A DNA stretch of 38,564 nt, taken from positions 1 through 38,564 of the forward strand of contig JBDNHI010000121.1 of assembly GCA_041694635.1 (NCBI GenBank). Reading direction: 5' to 3'. The stretch comes from UBA969 sp041694635 (GTDB lineage: Bacteria; Planctomycetota; Planctomycetia; Gemmatales; Gemmataceae). Positions 1-7,824 of the stretch are shown in pieces. Both the position numbers and the translations under genes were made by a program. Below the pieces are notes generated by a model. It was given only the letters and a program-made list of their open reading frames with translations. It had not been told where the DNA came from and ran no database searches. The first letter of the stretch is position 1, and the number at the start of each line of letters is the position of its first letter.

Positions 1-138
1 AACTTCAACAACTTGAACGACTTGAACAACTTGAACGACTTGAACAACTTGAACAACTCCTACGACTTCAACAACTTGAACGACTTGAACAACTTGAACA
101 ACTCCTACGACTTGAACAACTTCAACGACTTCAACTCC
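1..138 (+). repeat. 9-bp tandem repeat (in-frame, codes Leu-Glu/Gln-Arg/Gln) in the Dam gene
   Basis: About 15 copies of a 9-bp unit such as TTGAACGAC or TTGAACAAC are visible, with a longer-range 45-bp periodicity marked by the unit TCCTACGAC at two places. In the methylase frame each unit gives a tripeptide with Leu first. The unit is a multiple of three, so copy number can change without breaking the frame. The repeat runs into the left edge, so its full length is unknown, and it may be where the assembly broke. Confidence 0.9.
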
Positions 139-458
139 ACGGCAAAAGTTATAACAAAATTAAGATAGCGAAAGGAACGGTAATTTATTGTGATCCTCCA
201 TACGCAGGTGTTGCAGAGTATAGAGAGGTCGAATTCGACCATTCCGAATTTTGGGACTGGGCCAGAAAAGCAGGAAAAATGAATAAGATTTATGTAAGCG
301 AATACAAGGCTCCGAATGATTTTGTTAAAATATTATCGTTTCCACAAAAAAGCAGTCTCTGCCCTACTGGAACTCAAAAACATAACAATCAGCCAAATGA
401 ATGTTTATTCGTTCCAATAGGGCAAGAAAAATTTGCTAAACAGAGCGCCGGAAATTAA
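3..458 (+). CDS. dam: DNA adenine N6-methyltransferase, D12 (Dam) class, 5' end missing
   Basis: This is the C-terminal 151 residues of a Dam-like enzyme that transfers a methyl group from AdoMet to adenine N6, probably to protect phage DNA from host restriction. The frame is open from the left edge to TAA at 456-458. The catalytic DPPY motif sits at visible residues 64-67, after VIYC, and is followed by the FWDWARKA and KIYVSEYKAP stretches typical after DPPY in this class. The N-terminal AdoMet motif lies outside the window. The visible part begins with about 45 residues of a Leu-x-x tripeptide repeat (LER, LEQ, LQQ, LLR), where the target-recognition region of ordinary Dam would be expected. 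The downstream genes are a membrane protein and terminase. The family assignment is firm; target and activity are inference. Confidence 0.85.
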   Translation, partial: LQQLERLEQLERLEQLEQLLRLQQLERLEQLEQLLRLEQLQRLQLHGKSYNKIKIAKGTVIYCDPPYAGVAEYREVEFDHSEFWDWARKAGKMNKIYVSEYKAPNDFVKILSFPQKSSLCPTGTQKHNNQPNECLFVPIGQEKFAKQSAGN

Positions 459-464
459 AATGTA

Positions 465-683
465 ATGCAAACCAAACGCTCGTCCTTCACCGAAAGCCTA
501 GTGAATTTAATAACCGGCTTTTCTGCGTCTATGGTTATCCAGTGGACTATCTACCCGATGATGTGCATCGTAACAACAAACAACCAGAACATAATAATCA
601 CGATGGTGTTTTTGGCAGCGTCCGTGGTAAAATCCTACGCAATAAGACGGCTGTTTAACTATTATTGCGGTAGGCGGGTATAA
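465..683 (+). CDS. small two-helix membrane protein (DUF7220-like)
   Basis: This 72-residue protein has two predicted membrane segments, at about residues 13-37 and 42-58, and a basic C-terminus with RR motifs. The SYAIRRLF ending near the C-terminus resembles small phage membrane proteins annotated DUF7220, which I remember near methylase and terminase genes. It starts seven bases after the methylase stop with no strong ribosome site, so it is probably translated by coupling. A TATAAT at 679-684 overlaps its stop and could belong to a weak promoter for the terminase genes. The function is unknown. Confidence 0.6.
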   Translation: MQTKRSSFTESLVNLITGFSASMVIQWTIYPMMCIVTTNNQNIIITMVFLAASVVKSYAIRRLFNYYCGRRV

Positions 684-739
684 TGATTTTGTGCCGATTG
701 CTAACCTAACTTAACGCCATACTATAAAAAGGGATTCCA

Positions 740-1180
740 GTGCCGAAACCGAAAAAGAAAAAGCCAATAATTCCAAGGCTGATAATTCCTAGGAAAAAGC
801 AGTACAGTGATAAGCTTATTATTGCTGCCCTAGAAAAATCCAAGGGCCTACTTTTTATGGCATCGAAGGAACTCGGTTGCGCTCCTACAACTATTTATTC
901 TCGGGCAAATGCAAATCCAGCAATCAGGGCGGCAATAGATAAAGAGCGTGGGCTGATTCTTGATTTCAGCGAACACAGATTGATTGAGGCCATCAATCGT
1001 GGCGAACATACTGCGATCTTTTTCTTGCTAAAATGTCTCGGGAAAGAACGGGGTTATGTAGAACGGCAAGAAATTAAGGCCGAGGTGAAACTTGAGGTCA
1101 CAAGAGGGGTGGAGGAACTAACCGATGACGAACTCACGATTATTGCCAGAGGTGGGAAACTCTCTGCCCGAACCAAATGA
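740..1180 (+). CDS. terS: terminase small subunit-like DNA-binding protein
   Basis: This 146-residue protein has a very basic N-terminus (PKPKKKK) and a helix-turn-helix-like segment at about residues 29-55 (LEKSKGLLFMASKELG, then TTIYSRANANPAI). A helical oligomerisation region with RGEHTAIFFLLKCLGKERGY follows. The pattern matches phage small terminases, which recognise packaging sites and regulate the large subunit. It lies directly before the large terminase and overlaps it by 56 bases. The start is GTG at 740, downstream of a purine-rich AAAAAGGGA. Position and HTH make the role likely; the sequence family itself is divergent. Confidence 0.7.
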   Translation: MPKPKKKKPIIPRLIIPRKKQYSDKLIIAALEKSKGLLFMASKELGCAPTTIYSRANANPAIRAAIDKERGLILDFSEHRLIEAINRGEHTAIFFLLKCLGKERGYVERQEIKAEVKLEVTRGVEELTDDELTIIARGGKLSARTK

Positions 1181-2630
1181 AGCTGCGACCCGATTAATTC
1201 TACGCAAAAAAGCAAAATCAAGCTTGGTTGAATTCTCAAAATACACCATGCCCGAATATCAAGCGGGCTGGTTTCATAAGCTGATCAGCGACAAAATCAA
1301 TGAGATGATTCATGGCGACCTGCGTCGTTTGATAATTTCCCTGCCACCACGGCATGGCAAATCCGAGCTAATTTCCCGACGCCTGCCTGCTTATCTCCTT
1401 GGCATTCAGCCCGACCTTAGCATTATGGCAGCGTCTTATTCAAGCGATCTGGCGAGTCGCAACAACCGAGATATACAAAGGATAATTGATGGGGGGAGCT
1501 ACAAGGAGCTTTTCCCAGCAACCACTTTGAATGAAGCAAACTCTAGAACAGTTGCAGGGAATTGGTTGAGGAATTCCGACCTGTTTGAGATTGTCGGGCG
1601 CAAGGGCGTGTACCGATGCGCTGGCGTGGGCGGGGGAATAACAGGCATGGGCGGGCATTGGCTTATCATCGATGACCCTGTTAAAAATCGGGAGGAGGCG
1701 GACTCCAGCGTCTACCGAGAAAAAATATGGAACTGGTACACCTCGACCTTTACCACAAGGCAAGAAGCAGACGCAAGAATCCTAATTGTTATGACCCGAT
1801 GGCATTCTGAAGACTTGATCGGGAAGCTCCAAGAATTGCAGAACGCCGAGCCGCTGGCCGATAAGTGGGAAACCATTCATCTGCCTGCAATTGCTGAGCT
1901 AAAACGCATGGAATATGACCCTAGGCTTGAAGGTGAAGCTCTGTGGCCATGGAAATATAACTACGAAAAGTTACTGCAAATGAAAGCGTCCGTTGGCGAT
2001 TATCAGTGGGCTGCCCTTTACCAGCAAAGCCCAAGGGCTGGGGGCGGAACAGAATGGCCTGAGACCTACTTTGGCAAAGGAATTTGGTTTGATGAATGGC
2101 CTAAAATCCTAACAATTAAAACAATTGGGATTGACCCGAGCAAAGGGCGTGACGGCCGATCGGGGGATTACTCGGCGGTAGTGCGTCTCGGGCGTGATAA
2201 TGATGGCGTGTTATTTGTTGAAGCCGACCTTGATCGGATTAACACCGAGGTGCTGACCGATAGAGTTATTGAGATTCAAAAGGAATTTGCGGCTGATGCA
2301 GTCGCAATCGAGTCCAACCAGTTTCAAGAATTGCTGGCCGTGCAAATCGAACAGAAGGCCAAGGCCAATGATTGTTTTTTCCCAACAGTAAAAATAGTGA
2401 ACACGATCAGCAAACAAATCCGCATCCGAAGGCTTGGCCCGTACCTAGCACAGGGCTTAATTAGGTTCAAATCCAACAGCAATTCAACTAGGTTACTGGT
2501 TGATCAGCTTAAGGACTTTCCTACCGCTTCGCATGATGATGGGCCGGATGCGCTTGAAATGGCATTGCGGGTTATGATAGACTTGCACAACGGACGAACT
2601 TTGAAAACTAAAAGAGGGCTACGAGCATGA
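1125..2630 (+). CDS. terL: terminase large subunit
   Basis: This 501-residue packaging motor couples ATP hydrolysis to DNA translocation into the prohead and cuts concatemers. The Walker A-like LPPRHGKS lies at about residues 73-80. The Walker B LIIDD lies at 180-184, followed by a coupling segment with VMTRWHSEDL. The C-terminal RNase H-like nuclease begins with IGIDPSKG (first Asp near residue 337) and ends with the DDGPDALEMA acidic motif. The length is normal for the family. It overlaps the small subunit, and its stop overlaps the portal start (ATGA), so the three genes should be translated together. Confidence 0.95.
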   Translation: MTNSRLLPEVGNSLPEPNEAATRLILRKKAKSSLVEFSKYTMPEYQAGWFHKLISDKINEMIHGDLRRLIISLPPRHGKSELISRRLPAYLLGIQPDLSIMAASYSSDLASRNNRDIQRIIDGGSYKELFPATTLNEANSRTVAGNWLRNSDLFEIVGRKGVYRCAGVGGGITGMGGHWLIIDDPVKNREEADSSVYREKIWNWYTSTFTTRQEADARILIVMTRWHSEDLIGKLQELQNAEPLADKWETIHLPAIAELKRMEYDPRLEGEALWPWKYNYEKLLQMKASVGDYQWAALYQQSPRAGGGTEWPETYFGKGIWFDEWPKILTIKTIGIDPSKGRDGRSGDYSAVVRLGRDNDGVLFVEADLDRINTEVLTDRVIEIQKEFAADAVAIESNQFQELLAVQIEQKAKANDCFFPTVKIVNTISKQIRIRRLGPYLAQGLIRFKSNSNSTRLLVDQLKDFPTASHDDGPDALEMALRVMIDLHNGRTLKTKRGLRA

Positions 2631-4165
2631 GAAATATATTTAAAAATCTATTCGCACCTTCAATAAAACAACAGCGTGAAGACCTACTGGAAAGCATAAA
2701 GTTTCAGCGTCTGCAAAAAACCGAACGGCGACTCAAAGAATCCTTGGCGTTCGATCCTTGGTTGAATACCTACAATCAAATGCTTGACCGAAGCGGTGAT
2801 GGCATAGTCGGTCAATATCCAATCTCACAACCGACCGACCGCAGGTACGGCAGTAACTTTCCCTTCTGGGTATCGGAACAGCAACTATCTATTTTGAGGG
2901 CAGCGGCGAGATTTTGCGTCACGACAAATGCAAATGCCCAAGGGCTGATCAATGGGCTTACTTCTTATGTGGTCGGCGTCGGTTACAAATACACCGTTGT
3001 GCCAAAATCTGGAAGTGGAATTGATCCGCTAACAGTTAAAAAAGCTCAGGGCGTGATCGACAGATTCACCGAGGAAAATGCTTGGTGCGAGATGGAGCAA
3101 GAATTATTTTACCGAAGCAGGGAAGATGGCGAGTCTTTTCTTCGCTATTTTCCGCAGGCGAATGGAGCCCTTGCAATCAGAACAGTTGAACCCGAAATGG
3201 TTTACCAGCCGGTTGGTTCAACGCTCGACGAATGGTCTTACGGCATTCAGACGGACATTGATGATGTGTGCAATATCAAGGCATATCATGTCGATTATAG
3301 GAGTCCAAAAGGTGCAGATAGTTTTGATAATGCTGGTGGCATGGGCGAAGCCGTTGCCGCTGATTTGATCTGCCACATCAAAGTGAATGTTAAAAGAAGT
3401 ATTAAAAGAGGGCTTACGGATTTTAGCTATGACACGGTTGATGCCTTTAATTCAGCCGCAAAGTTGCGGAAGAATCTTGGTGAAGGTGCAGCCGTTCAAG
3501 CTGCGATTGCAGCAGTGAGACAGCATGAGGCAACCAGTGCCGCACAAGTTACGGATTTTATAGACGAGGCCAAAGACTTTACTATCAACAGCGGTGGAAG
3601 ATCAACTGATTTTCAGCGGATTGAGTCAGGCAGCTTTTTAGATATTCCAAAGGGTATGACTTATATTCCACCGCCCGCAGCCGTGAATGCGGCCCCGCAC
3701 ATGGAAATCTTCGCTGGGCTTTTACGATCCGCAGGAAATAGGCACAACGCCCCCGAGTGGCTAGTATCCAGTGACTCTAGCAATAATAACTTTGCGTCCA
3801 GCCTGACCGCTGAAGCGCCGTTTACAAGGCAATGTTTGCGTCTGCAAGAATTTTACAAGTACCATTTCTGCAAGGTGGTCAAATACGCTATTAAAACAGC
3901 GGCTGAAAGTAATTTGCTGCCTGAAAATATTCTTAAACTGATTGATATAAAGGTTGATGCCCCATCGGTTGAATCGAAGGATAAGGCGGCCGAAGCGAAT
4001 GCAAATCAGATTTATTCAACGCTTGGAATTAAAAGCAAAAAGACTATCGCCGAAGAGCTTGGTTTGGATTTTGAATCCGAGATGGACAACGCAAAGGATG
4101 ATTCACTTGGCGGCGGCGGCAGTCCTTTGGCCGATCCAACCGGTGAACCTTCTTCCCGTTTTTAG
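2627..4165 (+). CDS. portal protein
   Basis: This 512-residue protein forms the dodecameric ring through which DNA enters and to which the tail attaches. Its position directly after terminase, its length, and the N-terminal portion (about residues 60-130) followed by a central mixed domain fit a lambda/HK97-class portal. The phrases RSREDGESFLRYF and HIKVNVKRSIKRGLTDF are typical of portals of this kind. The C-terminus is Gly/Asp/Pro-rich and probably flexible. It starts at ATG 2627 by ATGA overlap with terL. Confidence comes from gene order plus overall pattern. Confidence 0.85.
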   Translation: MRNIFKNLFAPSIKQQREDLLESIKFQRLQKTERRLKESLAFDPWLNTYNQMLDRSGDGIVGQYPISQPTDRRYGSNFPFWVSEQQLSILRAAARFCVTTNANAQGLINGLTSYVVGVGYKYTVVPKSGSGIDPLTVKKAQGVIDRFTEENAWCEMEQELFYRSREDGESFLRYFPQANGALAIRTVEPEMVYQPVGSTLDEWSYGIQTDIDDVCNIKAYHVDYRSPKGADSFDNAGGMGEAVAADLICHIKVNVKRSIKRGLTDFSYDTVDAFNSAAKLRKNLGEGAAVQAAIAAVRQHEATSAAQVTDFIDEAKDFTINSGGRSTDFQRIESGSFLDIPKGMTYIPPPAAVNAAPHMEIFAGLLRSAGNRHNAPEWLVSSDSSNNNFASSLTAEAPFTRQCLRLQEFYKYHFCKVVKYAIKTAAESNLLPENILKLIDIKVDAPSVESKDKAAEANANQIYSTLGIKSKKTIAEELGLDFESEMDNAKDDSLGGGGSPLADPTGEPSSRF

Positions 4166-4180
4166 GCCAGCCCGAAGTGG

Positions 4181-5842
4181 ATGTTATCTTTACGCCTAAA
4201 CAAAAGTAATACCATGCAGACCGCCATAAATTCAACGCTGGCCGCTCGGTTCTCATTGCACTCGGATGATCAATTGACCCTAGCCGATTCCGTGGCCGAT
4301 GCTGTTGATCGGCGTGTCCGCTGCCAATGGAACAAAATCTTCTTCGCCTTGAAAAGTAAAAAAACTCAGGCAGAAAAAAAAATAATTATCAGGGCCGCAC
4401 TTTATGATCTTTGGATTGACTCGCACCAAGAGTTGAAAAAGGGTTTCCAGAAAATTGCGGACAACTCTTTTATTGCATCAAAAAAAATCTTGGGTGAAGT
4501 GATTCCCATCGGCCACTTGAACCTGCAAACAACAGTTAAAAGGTTGACCGAGGCGACCAAGGCTTCGATCAAAAAGAAAATGGCTGATGCAATATTCAAG
4601 CCGCTGTCACCCGAGAAGGTGGAACAGATCGTCAAAGGGACAACCGCAGGGATGTCATGGCAAGGGAGGCTGGCACAGCAAAGTAACCTAGCAAGCCCCG
4701 AACAATTAGCAACGCTAGTTACGAGTGGATTTAATGCGGGTGCAACGCCGGCGCAATTAGCGGCCTTAATCAAACCGCAGGTTGCAGGAGTGGCAGCTAG
4801 TGCTAGGCGAATCGCTCGGAATGAATCAATGCGAATTGCCCATGAAACCCGAATGGAAGCTTATGAAGACTTAGGGGAGATGGTTTCGGGGTATCAGATT
4901 CATGCCACAATGGATTCTCGGGTAAGGCCGGAACACGCCGCACGAAGCGGAACGGTCTACAGTAAAAAACCTAAAGGCAATGAGCGACCGATGTCCGAGA
5001 TGCCAAGGCCACCGCTCGAAGCAGACGGCACGGTTGCCCATAATTGCCGTTGCTGGATAACTCCAGTTCTGGAAATACAAACGCACATAGAAGAAGACCC
5101 AGCGGCCAAGGCTGTATTTACGGATGCAGCAGGTAGACTAATACCTAACCCAGCCGTTTACACGCAATGGTTCGATAAGGCGAATCAAACAGACAAGGAA
5201 AAAGTAGTGGGCGTGAAAAGATTGAAGCTAATGAAGGAGCTTGTTCCAATCGGGCAATCAATTCAATGGGGCCATTTTATTAATCCAGAGACGGGCAAAC
5301 TATTGGGGTTTGAAGAGTTAAGAGTTGAAAGTGAAATCCAGCGAAAGGAGCGTGTAGGGAAGTTCGATGCCGTGATTGCAAAACGGCTGGAGCTAACAAA
5401 ACAAGTTTACACTTACGGCTACATCCCGCCCGAGCCGCCGCCGAAGGTTGCGGCTATTACACCACCCGAGCCAAAGCCAATCACACCGCCAGCCGTTGAC
5501 CCCAAGCTCGGAGTAGTGCCAATAAACCCGATAGCGGAGCCGAAGGTTACGGCGGTAGCAATACCAGCCGACTCGGTTGTTGTTCCAGCCAATCCGGTGG
5601 TAATTACTCCGGTTACTTCTACAGCCATGCCAGCGGTTGCAGCGGTTGCAGCGGTTGCAGCACTTGCGATAAAAACATTGCTCGGAATCATTTCTCCAGC
5701 GCAGAAAATTCCAATTGCCAAAACTCCGTCTAAAGTTCGGAAAACCAAAACTGGAAAGCTACCACAACGAGGCAAGAAAAAGAGCAAAAAGAAGATCAAG
5801 AAAAAGAGCAAAAAGAAGATCAAGAAAAAGAAAAATAAATGA
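4181..5842 (+). CDS. MuF-like head morphogenesis protein with Pro-rich linker and Lys-rich tail
   Basis: This 553-residue protein follows the portal. Residues of about 205-305 match the phage Mu gpF-like domain: RRIARNESMRIAHETR, then DSRVRPEHAARSG, then a late HNCRCW motif. Such proteins sit inside the capsid near the portal and aid head assembly. After about residue 415 comes a Pro/Ala/Val-rich region (PPEPPPK, PAVAAVAAVAA). The protein ends in a block of about 30 residues dominated by Lys, coded by a 24-bp tandem repeat, which could bind packaged DNA. ATG 4181 is used; ATG 4214 is an alternative and neither has a strong ribosome site. Confidence 0.8.
   Translation: MLSLRLNKSNTMQTAINSTLAARFSLHSDDQLTLADSVADAVDRRVRCQWNKIFFALKSKKTQAEKKIIIRAALYDLWIDSHQELKKGFQKIADNSFIASKKILGEVIPIGHLNLQTTVKRLTEATKASIKKKMADAIFKPLSPEKVEQIVKGTTAGMSWQGRLAQQSNLASPEQLATLVTSGFNAGATPAQLAALIKPQVAGVAASARRIARNESMRIAHETRMEAYEDLGEMVSGYQIHATMDSRVRPEHAARSGTVYSKKPKGNERPMSEMPRPPLEADGTVAHNCRCWITPVLEIQTHIEEDPAAKAVFTDAAGRLIPNPAVYTQWFDKANQTDKEKVVGVKRLKLMKELVPIGQSIQWGHFINPETGKLLGFEELRVESEIQRKERVGKFDAVIAKRLELTKQVYTYGYIPPEPPPKVAAITPPEPKPITPPAVDPKLGVVPINPIAEPKVTAVAIPADSVVVPANPVVITPVTSTAMPAVAAVAAVAALAIKTLLGIISPAQKIPIAKTPSKVRKTKTGKLPQRGKKKSKKKIKKKSKKKIKKKKNK
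5773..5830 (+). repeat. 24-bp tandem repeat coding a Lys-rich tail
   Basis: Two full copies (5773-5796 and 5797-5820) and a partial copy of a purine-rich 24-bp unit sit at the 3' end of the MuF-like gene. Each unit codes KKKSKKKI-type octapeptides, so expansion or contraction stays in frame. Confidence 0.9.
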
Positions 5843-6027
5843 AATACCCACGCCCACGCACCCGCAAGAAATGCAATACCTGCGGCCAAGTTAAGCCGCT
5901 GGCGCAATTCTATAAGAACAAAAACCTACCGGACGGACTGCAAAGAGCCTGCAAAAGGTGCGCTAAGGCCATAGTCAAAAAGTGGCGGGCAGTAAAGAGA
6001 ATTAGGTTGAATACTCAAAACCCTTAA
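5839..6027 (+). CDS. small zinc-finger protein, HNH/endonuclease VII-like N-terminal type
   Basis: This 62-residue basic protein has two CxxC pairs, CNTC at residues 12-15 and CKRC near 38-41, spaced by KPLAQFYKNKNLPDGLQ. This is the zinc-binding pattern seen at the N-terminus of phage HNH and endonuclease VII-like proteins, but no HNH catalytic part follows. It is either a stand-alone zinc finger or a truncated nuclease. It starts four bases inside the end of the MuF-like gene (ATGA). A role in DNA handling during packaging is inference. Confidence 0.6.
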   Translation: MKYPRPRTRKKCNTCGQVKPLAQFYKNKNLPDGLQRACKRCAKAIVKKWRAVKRIRLNTQNP

Positions 6028-6083
6028 ATAATTCTTTTAAACTCGCCTTGACAAACTTCCGGCCCGTGTGCTTGAATATCGGA

Positions 6084-7268
6084 ATGGCCCAGCTTTTAAA
6101 ATTACACGAAGCCAGAAACCTTGCCACGCTGAAAACCAGCCGCAAGGCTAATATCATTTACGGCGTTAAGATAATTGGTTTCGATTCTGAAAATGGTCGA
6201 GAGTATTTACCAGCCGCTTTAAAGGGCGCAATTGCACTTTACGAAGGCGTAAATGTTAATGTCGATCACCCAGAAGATCCAACGAAAGCCCGCTCTGTTT
6301 ACGACAGAATTGGCAAACTGATCAATGTCCGGTTTGTTGAAGGGAAAGGGTTATACGCTGATTTATGGCTGAACCCTAGCCATGAGCTTACACCGAATAT
6401 CTTTACAGCCGCCGAAAAAATGCCCGATCAATATGGGTTATCGCACAATGCCCAAGGCGAAGGCGAGACAAAAGACGGGGTATTTATCGTGAGCAAAATT
6501 ACCGAAGTCCGCAGCGTAGATTTAGTCGCAGATCCTGCGACAACCAAAAGTTTAAGTGAGTCGAAAACTATTTCTAAAAAGGGGAAAACTGTGAAAAAAT
6601 CTGTGAAAGAATCTGCTAAAAAAATTAAACGAATAAGAGAAGAAGAAGAGGACGACCTAAAGAAAAAAGTCACTGAAGCCTTAAAAGAATCCAATGATGA
6701 AGATGGCGACGAGGCTATGGCCGATAAAATCATAAAGATTTTTAAAGAAGCCGAGGATGAAAAAGAAGTAGATGAGGATGATAAACAAGAAAAAGAAACC
6801 TATGAAGATGATGAGGCCATGGAAGGTGACAATGGCTCCGATTCTGAAGTAACTAAAAATGAAGACGACAGTGACGAGGTTAAAGAAGGCGAAGATGAAG
6901 ATGAAGACGAAGATGAAGATGACGATGCCGATGAAAAAATGACAGAGGGCGAAGACGAAGACGATGATAAGAAAGTTGAGGAAGGCCGCAAACATCGCAT
7001 AAATAAAAAGCTAACCAACTTGCAAGAGCAGGTTAATCACATGAGAAAAACAGCTTGGATTCGGGGCGTGTGCAGAAAGATTAAGCTGCCTTTGACCCGA
7101 AGCTTGCTTGAAGACTTACAGGGAATGAAAAAGGATTCTTTGCTCAGAACCGCAAAGCGTCTGGCACTTGCTCACAAAGTTTCGAAGCCAAAATCTGGCC
7201 TAAGATTGTTTGAAAGCAAGTCCAGCATTCCAACCGGCAATGATCTTTATAACTGGCTCCAAAACTAA
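6084..7268 (+). CDS. prohead protease fused to acidic scaffold region
   Basis: This 394-residue protein starts at ATG 6084 (MAQLLKLHEA). The N-terminal ~155 residues match head maturation proteases: VKIIGFDSENGREY, LYEGVNVNVDHP (His62), GLSHNA (Ser120) and SVDLVADPATT. His and Ser are the likely catalytic pair. From about residue 160 to 330 the chain is extremely acidic (long Glu/Asp runs with a few Lys). The last ~65 residues are basic and helical, a layout typical of a scaffold that is cleaved out during maturation. TTG 6048 would add 12 residues but lacks support. A TTGACA at 6048-6053 might instead be part of a promoter. The LYEG..DHP and GLSHN motifs recall planctomycete prophage proteins. 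Confidence 0.8.
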   Translation: MAQLLKLHEARNLATLKTSRKANIIYGVKIIGFDSENGREYLPAALKGAIALYEGVNVNVDHPEDPTKARSVYDRIGKLINVRFVEGKGLYADLWLNPSHELTPNIFTAAEKMPDQYGLSHNAQGEGETKDGVFIVSKITEVRSVDLVADPATTKSLSESKTISKKGKTVKKSVKESAKKIKRIREEEEDDLKKKVTEALKESNDEDGDEAMADKIIKIFKEAEDEKEVDEDDKQEKETYEDDEAMEGDNGSDSEVTKNEDDSDEVKEGEDEDEDEDEDDDADEKMTEGEDEDDDKKVEEGRKHRINKKLTNLQEQVNHMRKTAWIRGVCRKIKLPLTRSLLEDLQGMKKDSLLRTAKRLALAHKVSKPKSGLRLFESKSSIPTGNDLYNWLQN

Positions 7269-7285
7269 CTTTTAAAATTATGAAA

Positions 7286-7295
7286 GAGGTGATCC
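7286..7295 (+). promoter_or_regulatory. unusually long Shine-Dalgarno before the decoration gene
   Basis: AAAGAGGTGATC just before GTG 7296 is almost the full complement of the 16S rRNA 3' tail, lacking only one G. It is the strongest ribosome site in the head region and justifies the GTG start. It suggests very high translation. Confidence 0.7.
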
Positions 7296-7784
7296 GTGGG
7301 TACTACTTTTCAGGGCAATCGGTTTGTAAAACCTAGTGCGGAGCGTCAATTTTCATTCCCTTGCCAAGGGGGCGTTGTTATTTCTGTTGGCGACCTCATG
7401 GCAAAGTCTGGAAATTACGCCGTGCCATTATCTTCGCTGACTGGCTCGGGTACAGCCGCTACCGACCTAGCCACCATACACAATACTTTCCTAGGTGTGG
7501 CCGTGAGTGCAAGGATTGCAGCACAGTTAACCGATGGAAAGGTCAGCATTATGTCTGATTGCATTTATGAGGCCGATTGTGCTTCTATAAGTGACCTTGC
7601 CGTAGGCGATGGCGTTAGTGCGTTTTCATCTGGTGCAGCCGCAGTGGGTGCAATCAGCGATGCTAAAGTTGCTGAAACCACTGATGTCACATTGCAAATT
7701 GGAACCGTAACTAAATACTATTCTGGTGCGATCACCAAGGTTGAAGTCCGTTTGATTGGCCGAAGTGGTCGAGAACACCTTTAA
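7296..7784 (+). CDS. head decoration / capsid-stabilising protein (putative)
   Basis: This 162-residue protein lies between the protease-scaffold and the major capsid genes, the usual place of small decoration proteins. It is rich in Gly/Ala/Ser/Val with short beta-strand-like stretches (GGVVISVGDLMAK, GVAVSARIAAQ, TDVTLQIGTVTKYYSG). It resembles DUF2190-type capsid stabilisers in composition and length, although I cannot name a specific family. GTG 7296 is fixed by a near-complete Shine-Dalgarno at 7286-7295, in keeping with a protein needed in many copies. Confidence 0.6.
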   Translation: MGTTFQGNRFVKPSAERQFSFPCQGGVVISVGDLMAKSGNYAVPLSSLTGSGTAATDLATIHNTFLGVAVSARIAAQLTDGKVSIMSDCIYEADCASISDLAVGDGVSAFSSGAAAVGAISDAKVAETTDVTLQIGTVTKYYSGAITKVEVRLIGRSGREHL

Positions 7785-7798
7785 TACTTGAGTTGCTA

Positions 7799-7811
7799 TT
7801 TTTAACTTTTA
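7799..7811 (+). promoter_or_regulatory. recurrent intergenic motif TTTTTAACTTTTA before major capsid gene
   Basis: The motif precedes the AGAAGGAG ribosome site of the capsid gene. Near-identical copies lie before the tail tube gene, the tail chaperone gene and the gene at 29132. A promoter element, processing site or translation enhancer are all possible. Confidence 0.45.
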
Positions 7812-7824
7812 GAAGGAGTTTGCG

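Noticed and set aside
1..138. CRISPR-like array at the left edge
   Set aside because: The repeats are contiguous 9-bp units with no spacers and lie within a coding frame. The 11-bp arrays near 33 kb also lack spacers.
1..168. Alternative open frame of the 9-bp repeat reading Asn-Leu-Asn-Asp units
   Set aside because: The frame carrying DPPY is the Leu-Glu-Arg one; the other frame ends soon after the repeat with no domain.
3078..4199. Two +-strand ORFs in other frames of the portal gene (3078-3368 and 3954-4199)
   Set aside because: No ribosome sites, no motifs, and basic translations expected from shifted reading of the portal gene.
5419..5907. Minus-strand ORF opposite the Pro/Ala and Lys-rich end of the MuF-like gene
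   Set aside because: It is open only because the sense strand is a purine-rich repeat; the translation is Phe/Leu low complexity.
6048..6083. TTGACA-like promoter with leaderless start of the protease gene
   Set aside because: Only the -35 is good; the -10 is weak with poor spacing, and internal read-through from upstream genes explains expression.
6428..7018. Minus-strand ORFs opposite the acidic scaffold
   Set aside because: Poly-Ser or Phe/Ile translations come from GAA/GAT-rich codons on the sense strand.
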